Made by a program: the position numbers and the translations under genes
The notes under the pieces: generated by a model
Seen by the model: the letters and a program-made list of their open reading frames with translations, nothing else
Told to the model about the DNA's origin: nothing
The model's database searches: none
From: Lithodes maja
Lineage: Eukaryota; Arthropoda; Malacostraca; Decapoda; Lithodidae
NCBI GenBank assembly: GCA_037953745.1
Contig: JBAKBP010000783.1
Coordinates: 186,001-250,000 of the forward strand
Length of the DNA: 64,000 nt
Direction of reading: 5' to 3'
Shown here: positions 34,501 to 45,517 of the stretch, piece by piece
How positions within the stretch are numbered: the stretch's first letter is position 1
Layout: each line of letters starts with the position of its first letter

Positions 34501-34665
34501 TAGACGATTATGGACGTTGAAGCCCTAAAAGTGCTCCTTCTCTTTGCTACAACTTACCGGTGTGAGGCAGGATTGTCAGCACTCACGATCACGAAGACAA
34601 AGTACCGAAACCGTTTGCAACCAGAGCATGACCTAAGATGCAGCCTATCATCAAAATCCCTCTAA
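34501..34665 (+). pseudogene. hAT transposase C-terminal dimerisation remnant
   Basis: The frame reads DVEALKVLLLFATTY, then RCEAGLSALTITKTKYRNRL, then EHDLRCSLSS and a stop. The FxTTYxCExGxSALTxxKTKYRNRL pattern is the C-terminal dimerisation region of hAT transposases such as the ZBED5-like group. Upstream catalytic parts are not recognisable. It matches the hAT-type termini around it and is a dead fragment. Confidence 0.8.
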
Positions 34666-34753
34666 TTTGAGAAGCTAGTCAAATCCATGTAGCGTCAGGG
34701 CTCTCAATAATGATTATTAATTATTGACTTGTTCACTCCGATCACCCTCTTAA

Positions 34754-35380
34754 CCCGGGAGCTGCGGGGAGACTCTTAAGAGTTCCCCCGGCGGACTGCG
34801 GGAAGACTCTTGAGAGTAAGTAAAATAAAAAATCAACTTTTGACATCGAAATTTTTTTTTTTTTAATTTTTTTTTTTTTTATTATTTTTTGTTTTTTGGC
34901 CCCTGGGCCATGCAAAATCTCAGTCCTCTACCTCCCCTCCTTCCCCACTTTCCTCCTCTCCTTCAGTTATCACCTATTTTCCCTATTATTCCCTTATTCT
35001 GAGGTATATTTTCGTGCTAACATTAGCGAGTTGCAAGCAGGGTGTTGTCATCACTGATGGCAAGCGAGTGCAAGAGAGAGAGAGAGAGTATCGATCGACT
35101 GTGTCTCAGTGGCCTTGGGGGAAATTGGCGGGAAAGCAGTTTGCCTCACCCATACATTATACAACTCGCGGGCTATATCTCCGATTTTGACCATCCAAAC
35201 GCTGTTTTCACTCGTTTTATTGTTGTTTCAGGTTAATACCTTTATAATCAACCCATAATAGGCGCATATGGATAATTATTAATGCTATTAATGGTACAAT
35301 GAATATTTTAGTGACGGAAACACCTCAAATACGTCAGCACAGGGGGACGTTTTCAATTACCCCCATGCGCACTTGTTAGG
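34754..35380 (+). mobile_element. TTAA MITE family A copy 7
   Basis: 627 bp between TTAA 34750-34753 and 35381-35384, inside the hAT element downstream of the transposase remnant. Its right end is the CACTTGTTAGG variant shared with copies 5 and 6, which marks these three as one subfamily. Confidence 0.92.
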
Positions 35381-35865
35381 TTAAAGCGTCTTCATTCACT
35401 CTGTGTCTCTCACAATATGGAACCTAATTTGGAAAGAAGAAGCTAATAATAAATCATGCCTAATCATATTTTGGTTTTCTCAAAAGTAATATTAAACCAG
35501 GAAATATTTGTTCTTGTATGTCATATCGAAAGGATTTCTCAATTCTATTTGTATTTTTCAGGTTACAAAATACATATTATTAGACTATAATTGTCATTAA
35601 TGTTCGTTATTTATTCCTTGTATTGTCAATCTTAATCATATTTATGCAATATATATTTAACTTTTTTTGTGAACCCCTTGAATCCTAGAGCTGCTCTTTC
35701 TCAAGCTTGGTGGTAGCCAGACCTAAAAACGTAATCATACTGAAAGGGTTATATTTATGTTGAAAACATTAAGTTAAAGTCTTATTAGGCATTTAGGGTA
35801 TGGGTCGGCATAGTAGATTCGGGGCAGGATTTTGGGTCGTTGTTAAAAAAGGTTAAGAACCACTG

Positions 35866-36227
35866 ATATTGTAAACAGTCAAAATATGGGAGAGTATTTA
35901 AAATGCCTGAAATCCAAGTTAAATTAACGAGCACTAGCATCAAGAGAGGCAATGTACTTCAAGCCTAAATTTGTTCATTTCGGAATAAATATTACACCAT
36001 ATCCATAATTGGTCGTCGTAACAAAATGCACAGCTATCAAATTACACTTTCTATACAACTCAGGCTTCACAAAATGCAAAGTATGAGTGTAATGCCCTCG
36101 TAAAAATCCCGCAACCCCAATACTGTACTACCCGACTTGACGTCTGGGATAGTGTAAACTAGTCGTTGATGGCGAAGTCTAATTCTTACAGTTTCTTACA
36201 GTAGATCCTCTGGAAAAAGGCAAATTA
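35866..36227. other. Non-coding spacer
   Basis: Between the hAT right end and the minus-strand LINE. No feature is supportable. Confidence 0.4.
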
Positions 36228-37310
36228 TGCCTGTGTATCCAGCTCAGTACCCGTACTTGCACTGCTGCGGTCGTTCACGGTGTTGGCGGCGGCGGTAGCA
36301 GACGCAACATTTTTACTATTCTGTATTTTTGTTTTATAATCAAACTTCAAATCTTGTCTTCCCCATGCTTTATCAAGATTACTTTCAAACTCCCTTATTG
36401 ATTCGGAATCGACTACATACTGGGGCAGTGCGTTCCACTCATTTACCACTCTATCACAAAATGAGTTCTTTGCCTTCTCAAGCCTATTTCTTTCTTTGTA
36501 AATTTTCTTAGAGTGTCCTCTCGTTCTTGTTCCCTCCCGCATCAAGAAGATACCTTCTCACACATCCTCATCGTACTTTCCTGACACTATCTTAAAAGTC
36601 TCTATCATATCCCCTCTCTTTCTCCTATATGCCAGTGTCGGAAGCCCCAGTGTCCTCAACCTCTGCTCATAGCCCGCGTTCTTCAACGTTGGTACCAGCT
36701 TGCTAGCTCTCCTCTGCACTTTCTCCACTGCTTCTATATCCTTTACCATATATGGAGCCCACACCTGGTTCGCATATTCCAGGGCGGCCTAACCAGCGCT
36801 GTATAGAGATTCCTGAATATTTCTTCGTCAAGTGACACAAATGTCCTCCTTATCAGCCCTACAATTCTATTGGCTTTGTTTATCTTTTCCACTAAATGTT
36901 CTGAGAAATTTAACTTATTGTCTATCACTACTCCTATATCCTTTTCTGCATTCACTTCCTCCATCGCTTCATACATACTGTATCCTACCTTGTCTATCTT
37001 GCTAGTCCCAATCCGCATGTACTTGCATTTTTTTGGATGAAAAGGCTTAACCAATGTTCAGACCATCCCTTCATGCCCTCCACATCTCCTTGAAGCAAAC
37101 CCACATCTTCCTTACTCCTCACTCTTCTATACAGCTTAGTGTCATCCGCATACAGGTATATCTCACTTCCATTGGTTATAACTTCAGGTAAGTCGTTGAT
37201 AAATATAACGAACAGTAGTGGTCCCAACACAGATCCCTGAGGTACCCCAATTACACAGTTCCCATACAAATCTGAGCCCTCTAGGTGCCATAGGACCGGA
37301 GTAATTAATT
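36228..37310 (-). pseudogene. Rex1/CR1-like LINE, minus strand, frameshifted
   Basis: On the minus strand the pieces are, in order: RT motif B and catalytic box at 37262-37030 (GVPQGSVLGPLLFVIFINDL, YLYADDTKLYRRV); thumb at 37054-36760 (KDIGVVIDNKLNFSEHL, LIRRTFVSLDEEIFRNLYTA); a C-terminal part at 36764-36560 (VQRRASKLVP, RLRTLGLPTLAYRRKRGDMI); and the end at 36545-36225 (FCDRVVNEWNALP, then a Ser/Ala-rich tail). At least three frame changes separate them. It is truncated upstream of motif B, so the first catalytic Asp is missing. The stretch just before GVPQGS (37258-37309) is the same 34-bp unit that is amplified at 18677. Confidence 0.82.
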
Positions 37311-38219
37311 AATCTCACACGTGGTGTGAGACTTTCCAGGGTACGAGCCTGCATTGCCCCATGTGTCGTGGGCCCCCACCCCGTCTTCTGTGTGGATCGC
37401 TGTGTCGTCAAGAGGTAGGTAATCAACAGAAATATGCTTACTACGATCCTCGTGGCCAGCCTCAGCAGGGGTCTCCGTAGCGGCTAGGGGTATGACATAT
37501 TTTTGATAATGAATATAAATGTATTTAGCCTATGCTGTTTCCCGTGTTGGCATGTAGTGTTTTAGGCATGCAACAGGGAGTCAGGAGACGTCCTGATTTG
37601 TGGGGGGGGGGATGTTTTCAGTTACGTATGATTCTCAGTTAGTCGATGCTTCTGTTGGTTTGTTTTTTTCCTTCCGGCGATCTTTCTGTGCACAGAAAGC
37701 CGCCGCGCAGGCGTTAGGAAAACCAAATTTTATCCCCGGCGTGGTGTGCTGTCCCACGCTCCTTCCGGCGGAAATGCTATTTTTGACGGAAGGATCTAGG
37801 CCCGCCGAGTGACCTCACCCAATGGTTCCATACACTAACAGGACTTAGTACGCCCGGCGGCACAGTCCAGTGGTCGTTATCCGTCACACTCTTCAGTGGA
37901 AAGTTCAGATAGATAACAGACAGAGATGTTTGTGGGTCGGTGACACATGTCACAGGTAAGCAGTTCGGTTCGAAGAAACCTGTCGGTTCTTCAAGTTACA
38001 AGACCGGTGGTAAATTAGAATAGCGGTAGAGCTATACCTACTTTCCCGACGGACTTGGGGTGATAGGATGTGTAAAACCTCTCAGTTTATACTTATGAGC
38101 ATTGATTCCTGGAAATGTTTATTTCCAGATAACTTCACATCTAGTCCAGCACGGCAAGCAGAGGAAGGAACCGTCCCGGTGGGGGGGAGGGGGGGGGGGG
38201 GGTTAGCTCGGTCACCATT
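37311..38219. other. Leader-like region upstream of the zinc-finger ORF
   Basis: GC content rises here. A G-run at 37603-37611 and a very G-rich tract at 38178-38200 lie in it. A short open frame (37600-37812) has no recognisable domain. It may be the 5' leader of the mobile-element-like coding region that follows. Confidence 0.35.
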
Positions 38220-39663
38220 ATGCCTCTCTTTAAAATTTGTGCTTCACCCAAGTGCTCTCGTGTACCAGTCACCACACATAAGCTCTGCGAAAGATGTTTT
38301 ACTTGCATCGATAGAGCTCAGTTCCTATGGACCTCCCAGAAGTGTCCGGTTTGTTCGGAGCTGTACACGGAGTGGTTGAGTAAAGAAGACCTATCATGCC
38401 TAGTAGCTCTGATAGATATTAACGCAAAATTCACCTCATATGCCAAAAGAGTAGCCAACGTCACTTTACATTATGACGATGCAGAATTGTTACAACTACT
38501 CTTACTTTACTCTTGTTCTGATGATTCTCCAATAATACAGTCAACTGATAGTAATACAGCTACAATTCAATATGAAGTAGGGCAAGTAACTATACAGGCC
38601 TCGGATTGGTATGAGGCAAATACCCCCCCCCCCCCCAAAGAGGGCGTGTTCGGCATCCCCGGTTGCCCGGCAGTGGTCCGGGCCAAGCTCACCCCGGCGG
38701 CAGTGCACACAGTCAGTACAGGATCCACGGTCCCCCAAGAGACAGAAGCACACCGAGAGGCTAGCTACTCTTCTAGTTAAGGCGGAAGTTCACGCCAGTG
38801 CAGAGCCAGGGAATCCGCAATCACAACAGAGTCAGTCTGGCTCCCTACAGCTCCCCTCAGTTTCTGCCAGTGCAGAACCAAGGGATCCGCAATCACAACA
38901 GAGCCAGTGCGGCTCCCTACAGCCCCCCTCAGTTTCTGCCTCGGAGGCGCCAGAGTTTTTTCCCGGTCTCCTTGGGACAGAATCAGAGGGGACTGAGTCT
39001 AAGATGATTGACAAGTCTGAGGTAAGAATAGTCCAACAGAATACCCCAATACTTTTTACCAAAGTCCCTCTCCCCCCTACTAAAATCGAACCTTCAGGGC
39101 TCACAGAAGTTCTAATTCCTTCCCCGAAGCCGGAACGAAGAATCTCCCACAACTCAGTCTTAGGGCAGGACCACATTGTAGTGGTCGAAGAGACCCCGCT
39201 TCCAGGTCTCCTGTAATTACGAATCCTTTTAGAGGAACGAGGGAAGTTCAACGAGGTTCAAAGGGACAGAATATTCTAGCACCCAGTAAACTGGGACCCA
39301 TGTTGGAAGACAGTCGGAAGGCGGCGGAACAGGTAAGCAGCCCTCCAGACGAAGAGGTAACAGTGTTGAGTTCACCGGGGATAATAGGTAAGTCCCCGGC
39401 GACAGACTGTAAGGGAGCTTCTAGGAAAAGGGAGAGGAAAGAGAAAATTCAGACCACATCTATCAAAAGGGCCCGTAGTCAATGTGTCACAGTAAAACAA
39501 GTGGAGGAAGTATTACATAATGTATTGAATCAATGTTTTAAACCTAAGAGGTCTAGAGACACTCCCTTAACCTAACAAGTGCGCATGGGGGTAATTGGAA
39601 ACGTCCCCCTGTGCTGACGTATTTGAGGTGTTTCCGTCACTAAAATATTCATTGTACCATTAA

Positions 39664-40303
39664 CCCGGCAAGCGCGATAGGCCTCACGGAAGGCTTCCTA
39701 TAGGGAACGCGATAGGCCTCACGGAAGCAGGACCATAAAAAAAGCTTTCCAAAAAAAAAAAGGGCCTATCAAAAAATTTTTTTTTGTCTCTAGGTGAGAT
39801 AATTCCCCTCCAGTACTCATCCATGTAAATCTCACCCACCCCCCTCCCCTCCTTCCCCACCTTATTCCCCCCTCCCTCCCCTCCTCAATTATCACCTATT
39901 TTCCCTCTTATTATCATCATTTATCGGTTATTTTTCTCTCCCGCGATAATGTAGCACAAGTGGGTTGCAGAAAAGATCGATATGTAACACCGAGACACCA
40001 GCCCACACCGCCCCGCTCCCCTCAGTTACCTCACAGACAGCGAGAGAGGAGGGTTGACTGTCTCTCTCTCTCGCCTGACATTACGACCGGGTGGCCAATA
40101 TCTTCGTTTTTCACCACCCAAATGCTTTTCCCACTTATTTTAGCACTCTTGAAGGTTCATATATACATCATATATGTAAAATAAAAGCATACCGAAAACA
40201 AATAATGGTCTATATTGTAAATATAACGAATTCTGTCAGAATCCAAGGCTAGAAATACACAAATAACTACCCTAGCCCCTAGGTCTATTTAGCGCTTACC
40301 GGG
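39664..40303 (+). mobile_element. TTAA MITE family B copy 3 (nested)
   Basis: 640 bp between TTAA 39660-39663 and 40304-40307. The flanks, ATTCATTGTACCA and TAGCATTAATACT, are continuous in other family-A copies, giving an exact empty-site comparison. Ends CCCGGCAAGCGC and GCGCTTACCGGG are 12-bp inverted repeats with one mismatch. Confidence 0.95.
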
Positions 40304-40759
40304 TTAATAGCATTAATACTTATCCATATGTGCCTATTATGGGTTGATTATAAAGGTATTAACCTGAAACAACAATAAAACGAGTGAAAACCGCGTTTGG
40401 ATGGTCAAAATCGGAGATATAGCCCGCGAGTTGTATAATGTATGGGTGAGGCAAGCTGCTTTCCCGCCAATTTCCCCAAAGGCCACTGAGACACAGTCGA
40501 TCGATACTCTCTCTCTCTCTCTTGCACTCGCTTGCCATCAGTGATGACAACACCCTGCTTGCAACTCGCTAATGTTAGCACGAAAATATACCTCAGAATA
40601 AGGGAATAACAGGGAAAATAGGTGATAACTGAAGGAGAGGAGGAAAGTGGGGAAGGAGGGGAGGTAGAGGACTGAGATTTTGCATGGCCCAGGGGCCAAA
40701 AAAAAATAAAAAAATAAAAAAATAAAAATATATATATTTTTTTTTTCGATGTCAAAAGT

Positions 40760-41147
40760 GAGAGCAGTGGAAATGAATTACTTAAGGAGTGCGTGCGGAG
40801 TTACATGGAGGGATAGACAGACTAATGAGGAAGTAAGAAGGAGGTGTGGTGTGGAGGTAGATGTGCTGGAAAGTGTGAAAAGGAACAACTTGAGATGGTT
40901 CGGCCATATGGAACGTATGGAAAGCGAGAGAATGACTAAGAGGGTGTACGAGAGCGAGGTGGAGGGACAGAGGGGGAGAGGTAGACCGAATATGAGGTGG
41001 AAGGATGGAGTGAGGAACTACATGAACGAAGGCGGTGCTGGTTGGGAGGAGGGGCGTCGACTGACTGGGGACAGAGGTGCATGGGGGCGGTTCGTTCGTG
41101 GCCACCCCTTCGGGGATCACGGCGTCGGGCAATAGATAGATAGATAG
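40760..41147 (+). pseudogene. RTE-like LINE C-terminal fragment in A5
   Basis: An open frame to 41135 reads VEMNYLRSACGVTWRDRQTN, then LRWFGHMERM, and WGRFVRGHPFGDHGV before the stop. This is the C terminus of an RTE-like ORF2, similar to 13927-14313. It ends in (GATA)n and is flanked by AAAAGT on both sides (40754-40759, 41148-41153), a 6-bp target duplication. Family-A copies elsewhere lack it. Strong 5' truncation is typical of target-primed insertion. Confidence 0.88.
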
Positions 41148-41425
41148 AAAAGTTGATTTTTTTTTTTTTTCACTCACTCATAAGAGTCTCCCCGCAGTCC
41201 GCCGGGGGAACTCAAGAGTCTCCCCGCAGTCCGCCGGGGGAACTCTTAAGAGTCTCCCCGCAGTTCCCGGGTTAACGGCGACTGAGGCTCCCCCGATTGA
41301 ATCTGTGCTCCCACCCTCCTCAACCACACTGACTATTTCCTCTCATTTTGACCTCACAAGTCAGATAGAAGCTGCCCCGGCGTTTTCTATTGTCCCACCT
41401 AATCCGGCCAAGGTAAGGGTATTAA

Positions 41426-42051
41426 CCCGGGAGCTGCGGGGAGACTCTTAAGAGTTCCCCCGGTGGACTGCGGGAAGACTCTTGAGAGTAAGTAAAATAA
41501 AAAATCAACTTTTGACATCGAAAAAAAAAAAAAAAAAAAATTATTTTTTTATTTTTTTATATTTTTTTGGCCCCTGGGCCATGCAAAATCTCAGTCCTCT
41601 ACCTCCCCTCCTTCCCCACTTTCCTCCTCTCCTTCAGTTATCACCTATTTTCCCTATTATTCCCTTATTCTGAGGTATATTTTCGTGCTAACATTAGCGA
41701 GTTGCAAGCAGGGTGTTGTCATCACTGATGGCAAGCGAGTGCAAGAGAGAGAGAGAGAGTATCGATCGACTGTGTCTCAGTGGCCTTGGGGGAAATTGGC
41801 GGGAAAGCAGTTTGCCTCACCCATACATTATACAACTCGCGGGCTATATCTCCGATTTTGACCATCCAAACGCTGTTTTCACTCGTTTTATTGTTGTTTC
41901 AGGTTAATACCTTTATAATCAACCCATAATAGGCGCATATGGATAATTATTAATGCTATTAATGGTACAATGAATATTTTAGTGACGGAAACACCTCAAA
42001 TACATCAGCACAGGGGGACGTTTTCAATTACCCCCATGCGCACTTGTTAGG
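41426..42051 (+). mobile_element. TTAA MITE family A copy 6
   Basis: 626 bp between TTAA 41422-41425 and 42052-42055, inserted into the zinc-finger ORF. The left TTAA is a TTA codon plus one base in the host frame, and the right flank continues in the same frame. The right end is the CACTTGTTAGG variant. Confidence 0.95.
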
Positions 42052-42864
42052 TTAACAGACCCAGGTGTTTCGGCGGTTTTTGTACAACCTACACCTCACT
42101 TAACATCTAACCCAGTGTACCCCACGGCTGACGTAAACCAAGATTTACATACAGGCCCTAGTCTCCCGGCGGATGACGAGAAGGTAACCGCCTCTCTTAC
42201 CACCCCATTTTCTGGCTTAAAATCATCTGTTTCCCCGACATCATTAGATAAACAGCTACAAATGACAGCTCTGGTGCCTCAGTTGAAGGAGTCGGACTGC
42301 TTCTGGTTTCCAGTCCAATCACCAAAATCAGGGGATGAGCACAGATCTATGGCGGGGGAGATCCCAGTCCCGCGGGAGTGGATCATTGAAACGAGTAAGA
42401 ATAAGGAGTTTCGGGCTAAAGAAACACAGGGTAGAATCTTAAGAGTACCAATTAAGGCTATTCCAGATGTATGGAATTATGAGTATTTTGTGTATGTACC
42501 GGCCCAATTGTTACCTCCTCCCCCAGGTGAGCTACTTCATCCTGACTGCTACCAGCCTTATGGCATACACGGAAATGACTCCAGTACGAAAGAGGAACCG
42601 GAACTGGGTACAGTTCCGGCGCACGTACCAACAGGCAGTCAGGAACAAGAACTGAATCTGGGAGAGGTAGGTCATGGTCCATGGGTGGATTGGGAGAACG
42701 AGGCGCAACAGTTTGCTATAGCGTTAACGACTCGACCTTCCCTAACTATTCCCCCTCCCAACCAAATGGACTTCTATTTAATGAGCACACAACCCGGCGG
42801 GGTACCTTACTGTTATGCCCTGTTTTTCTACAGGTTTAACTTGGGTAATGCGAGTTCTAATTGA

Positions 42865-43465
42865 CTGGGTATATAAGGCTGCATGCACAATACAAGATAT
42901 GAGGAATAGAGAACACAAAGAAACACATGGTAGCAAGTTACACGATCACGTTTATTGATATACCACTGCAGAATACTTGTGTAAGACAATATAATAGAAT
43001 CGAACAACACTAGCATAAGTGGATCTGGATGGAGCCTAGTCTCCCACTTCCAACGTTCAGGTATTAATCTTCTGATCACTGGCTTTGATTTAACAGGTTT
43101 ATATACCGAAGACCATCAATGTTACTTATAGATTCATATTCACTGTTAGATTTATTACTGGTAGCTCTGGTGCACAAGTAGTAGTTCACAGACTAGATTA
43201 GACACGCGTATTTTATAGCACGGGAATTCTAGTAACCTCAGGGGGTACTGATCTAAGTTTTATATCCTTGTTTCAGAAATACATAGAACGCAATCAGTGG
43301 GCGAACGTTAGATATCACTAGAGTTTTAATATCTGAATAAGGTAATTACGAGAGTCAAGGTCGCCTGTTAATTAATGAGCACTGATCGCTTAGTACGTCC
43401 CAAATGGAATGGTTAAGTATGAATTACACTGGGCAAGGTCTTAGCCACTTCGTAGAAATATTTAA
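42865..43465. other. Non-coding, left flank of the Gypsy insertion
   Basis: No gene is visible. Together with 51678-52164 it forms the pre-insertion locus. On the minus strand 51990 carries CCTATAAATC and 42953 an AATAAA, so this roughly 1.1-kb block could be an older minus-strand LTR split by the Gypsy element. That is a weak inference. Confidence 0.3.
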
Positions 43466-43469
43466 TTAG

Positions 43470-45303
43470 TGTGACGCATGTCGAGTATGAGCATGCTGTA
43501 CAGAACGCCCAGTCAGGCCCCACTCTCGCTAGGATCGTCAGGGCAGGAACTTTGGCTGTAGTCTGTGTAGAGTTTCCTAACTCAGTTTATGTGAACCGTT
43601 GTACTATAAGTATTATCATTATGTATTTTGTTTTCTTCTAAGTCAACGAGTTCTATTTTATATCATTAGATATAAGTATTGTGTGTGGGACTTATATACA
43701 ATGAAGAGAGAGAGAGTTATGTAACACCGACCAGTGAGCGCGCCACGAGAGATAGGCCTAATTCCCTCCTCCCTTCCTCCCTTTCAGCGCGTGGGAAGTT
43801 CTTTGTCAATCCCAGATTGAGAGAATATGACGTCATGATTGCCAGTGGGCGGTCCTTAAGTAGTTTGAGATATGCCGCTAGAGGGCCGAGTATAAAAAGA
43901 GAGGTTTTTGCCACCATGCTTCAGAACTCATCAGGCAAAGCGACCTCTCATATCCCTTGCAACTATCCATATTCTTCCGACTGATGTGAACTTTCTCTAC
44001 TCTCTGAACAGCCTACCTTCTTCTCTTCTCGTCCCTGTTTATAACCTCAATGACCCCTTTGGTGCAGATTTAGTCAGCCAAAGTATTATCGCTTGAGTTC
44101 TCCCGAGATAAGTGCCTGTTAGATAGCCTATTTTGGAAGGGTCAACTAGAATAGGATTGATTGATGTTTGTTGCACTCGTATATGTATTTCCCTGTGTAC
44201 TATTATTCATGTTCCTGTTTTCTGCTGGTTTAGGTAATGCTAGACTGGGATAGGGTTCCTCGAGTTGTGATTTCCTATGAGTGCTAGGTTGGTTGAGCCA
44301 GCACAATTGCAACGGAGACGTGGGAAGCCTGGGGGGTCTTTTTGATTGTGTACCGTGGGAGTTTAGCACTGTGTTGCGAGTGAGGGCTTTTGCCTGTGCC
44401 ACCCAACACTGTGCTATCTCATTTGCTTGACTTTGAGAGGATCGCCAGGAGAGAACCAGATACTAGTGATCTGGATCTCTCAAGAGAGCATCCCGTCAAT
44501 TACCGTAATTTGGCCGCACAGTCTTAAGGACCTCGCTAGGCTACGAGCCGCTTGCTCAGCCATTGTCTCTTAACCTTAGATATCCCAGCTAGACTTTGCT
44601 CGACCAGCAGATACAGCATAGTATTGAAGCTTCTCCTTATGTATATTATTGTTTAAGCACTATTGATTTCATGTGTGGCACGCTTAGCTACTTCAGAGAT
44701 TAGTGGCCCACGAGCACAATCTTAGTAGGCTATTGCCAGTGCATTGTCGGAGTACTTCTTCTTAATGTTTGCCATATCCTATTGCTTATTCTTATAATTC
44801 TTCTTATGTCAATTTAAAGCCTTTAATTACCAGTGAGTTATTCATTAAATTGCTGTTCAAAATCCGATACTTACTTCTTACGAGTATTCGAGAAGCATCT
44901 AACTTATCAGAAGATTCCTTGCTTGATGCTCGAGGACTATTGTTTAACGTAACGTAATAGTGCCGATCCGAAGTAGAGGGTGGAGGACTTCTTAAGTTCT
45001 TAGTTCAAGGGTGGATTACTTCGGCTTCGGCCAACACTATTCTTTAGTGTTGTAGTACTTTCTTCTTTGTTTGATTGTTGACCAGACTAGATAACTCCCG
45101 TCTTGTTATTAGTCTGTTGTGTGAAACGCTAGTACCGAGTTCTTGTATACCCCGTTATAGCAGATAGAACTCTGGAGGGTAGTGGTGTTTTTTGTTCGGC
45201 TGGCAGTACTCTGGGGTTGGGATCGTGTGTTTCCGTTGTGGCAGCGAGCCATACTCGAGTCCTGTGTAAGAGCCCTAGTGTACCCGAGTGCCCGGTCGTA
45301 ACA
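43470..45303 (+). repeat. 5' LTR
   Basis: 1,834 bp, from TGTGACGCATG to GGTCGTAACA. It matches the 3' LTR at a constant offset of 6,370 bp, and I found no mismatch in the lines I compared, which implies a recent insertion. A promoter-like TATAAAAA lies at 43891-43898. Confidence 0.93.
43891..43898 (+). promoter_or_regulatory. TATA box of the 5' LTR
   Basis: TATAAAAA preceded by GAGGGCCGAG. It would start transcription about 25-30 bp downstream, defining the U3/R border of the LTR. The equivalent in the 3' LTR is at 50261-50268, and a decayed version lies in the inverted solo LTR near 53578. Confidence 0.6.
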
Positions 45304-45305
45304 AA

Positions 45306-45320
45306 TGGCGACCTTGCTTA
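45306..45320 (+). other. Primer-binding site
   Basis: TGGCGACC begins two bases after the 5' LTR. TGG pairs with the CCA end of a tRNA, and TGGCGACC would pair with a tRNA ending GGTCGCCA. Gypsy-group elements that use tRNA-Arg have PBS of this kind; the assignment past eight bases is uncertain. Confidence 0.65.
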
Positions 45321-45517
45321 GGATTTTGTGAACAGTATAATTTTTTGCAGAGTTGTACAACATTTGTTTGTTGGTACTTTAGCGTACATATTGAAGAATA
45401 TTTTTTTTTGTAAGGCAATTAGGAGAGCATTTAAGAGACTCCAGTTAATTTAGTAATTAGTGCTTGCATAAGGGAGTTTAACACTTTTGTCTCGAGAATT
45501 TTTTGGTGAACTTCAGT

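Larger units (their letters stand above)
33023..35865 (+). mobile_element. Decayed hAT DNA transposon
   Basis: The left end CAGTGGTTCTTAACCTCTGG and the right end GGTTAAGAACCACTG are inverted. This is the typical terminus of hAT (Charlie-like) elements. A transposase C-terminal remnant lies at 34543-34665. The element also contains a tRNA-derived SINE (33446-33620) and MITE A7 (34754-35380). The flanks, ATGTAAAC and ATATTGTAAAC, resemble an altered 8-bp duplication. Most of the transposase is lost. Confidence 0.75.
39571..41271 (-). mobile_element. TTAA MITE family A copy 5, with nested B3 and LINE fragment
   Basis: Minus-oriented family A between TTAA 39567-39570 and 41272-41275. Its own sequence (39571-39663, 40308-40759, 41154-41271) totals about 663 bp, the excess being a duplicated subterminal AGTCTCCCCGCAGTCCGCC block at 41190-41250. 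B3 sits in one of its TTAA sites and an RTE-like fragment in its poly-A region. The element splits the zinc-finger ORF. Confidence 0.9.
38220..42864 (+). pseudogene. Unrecognised zinc-finger protein gene, split by two TTAA MITEs
   Basis: The frame at ATG 38220 starts with a Cys/His-rich module: C-X4-C, then H-X2-C-X2-C, then QKCPVCSELYTEW (residues about 7-54). A C-run of 14 at 38623-38636 marks a likely one-base slip into the frame of 38611-39216, a Pro/Ser/Gln-rich region with a duplicated QSQQSQSGSLQ-type segment. A second frame change before about 39210 leads to 39300-39570, which has a basic stretch (KRERKEKIQ). The coding frame then meets A5 at TTAA 39567, resumes at 41275-41425, meets A6, and resumes at 42055-42864 (SFW-like core FWFPVQSP, then PVPREWIIETS). 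Across both MITEs the flanking frames are in register with no stops. Mobile-element origin, such as a DIRS-type Gag with its N-terminal Cys/His module, is a guess; I do not recognise it firmly. Confidence 0.5.

Noticed and set aside
35042..35236. Conserved 64-codon protein found in several places (26806, 35042, 40359 minus, 41713)
   Set aside because: It recurs only because family-A MITE copies are repeated, and it is disrupted in other copies. There is no evidence that it is translated.
43679..43984. 101-codon gene present twice (also 50049)
   Set aside because: It lies within the LTR and is duplicated only because both LTRs carry it.
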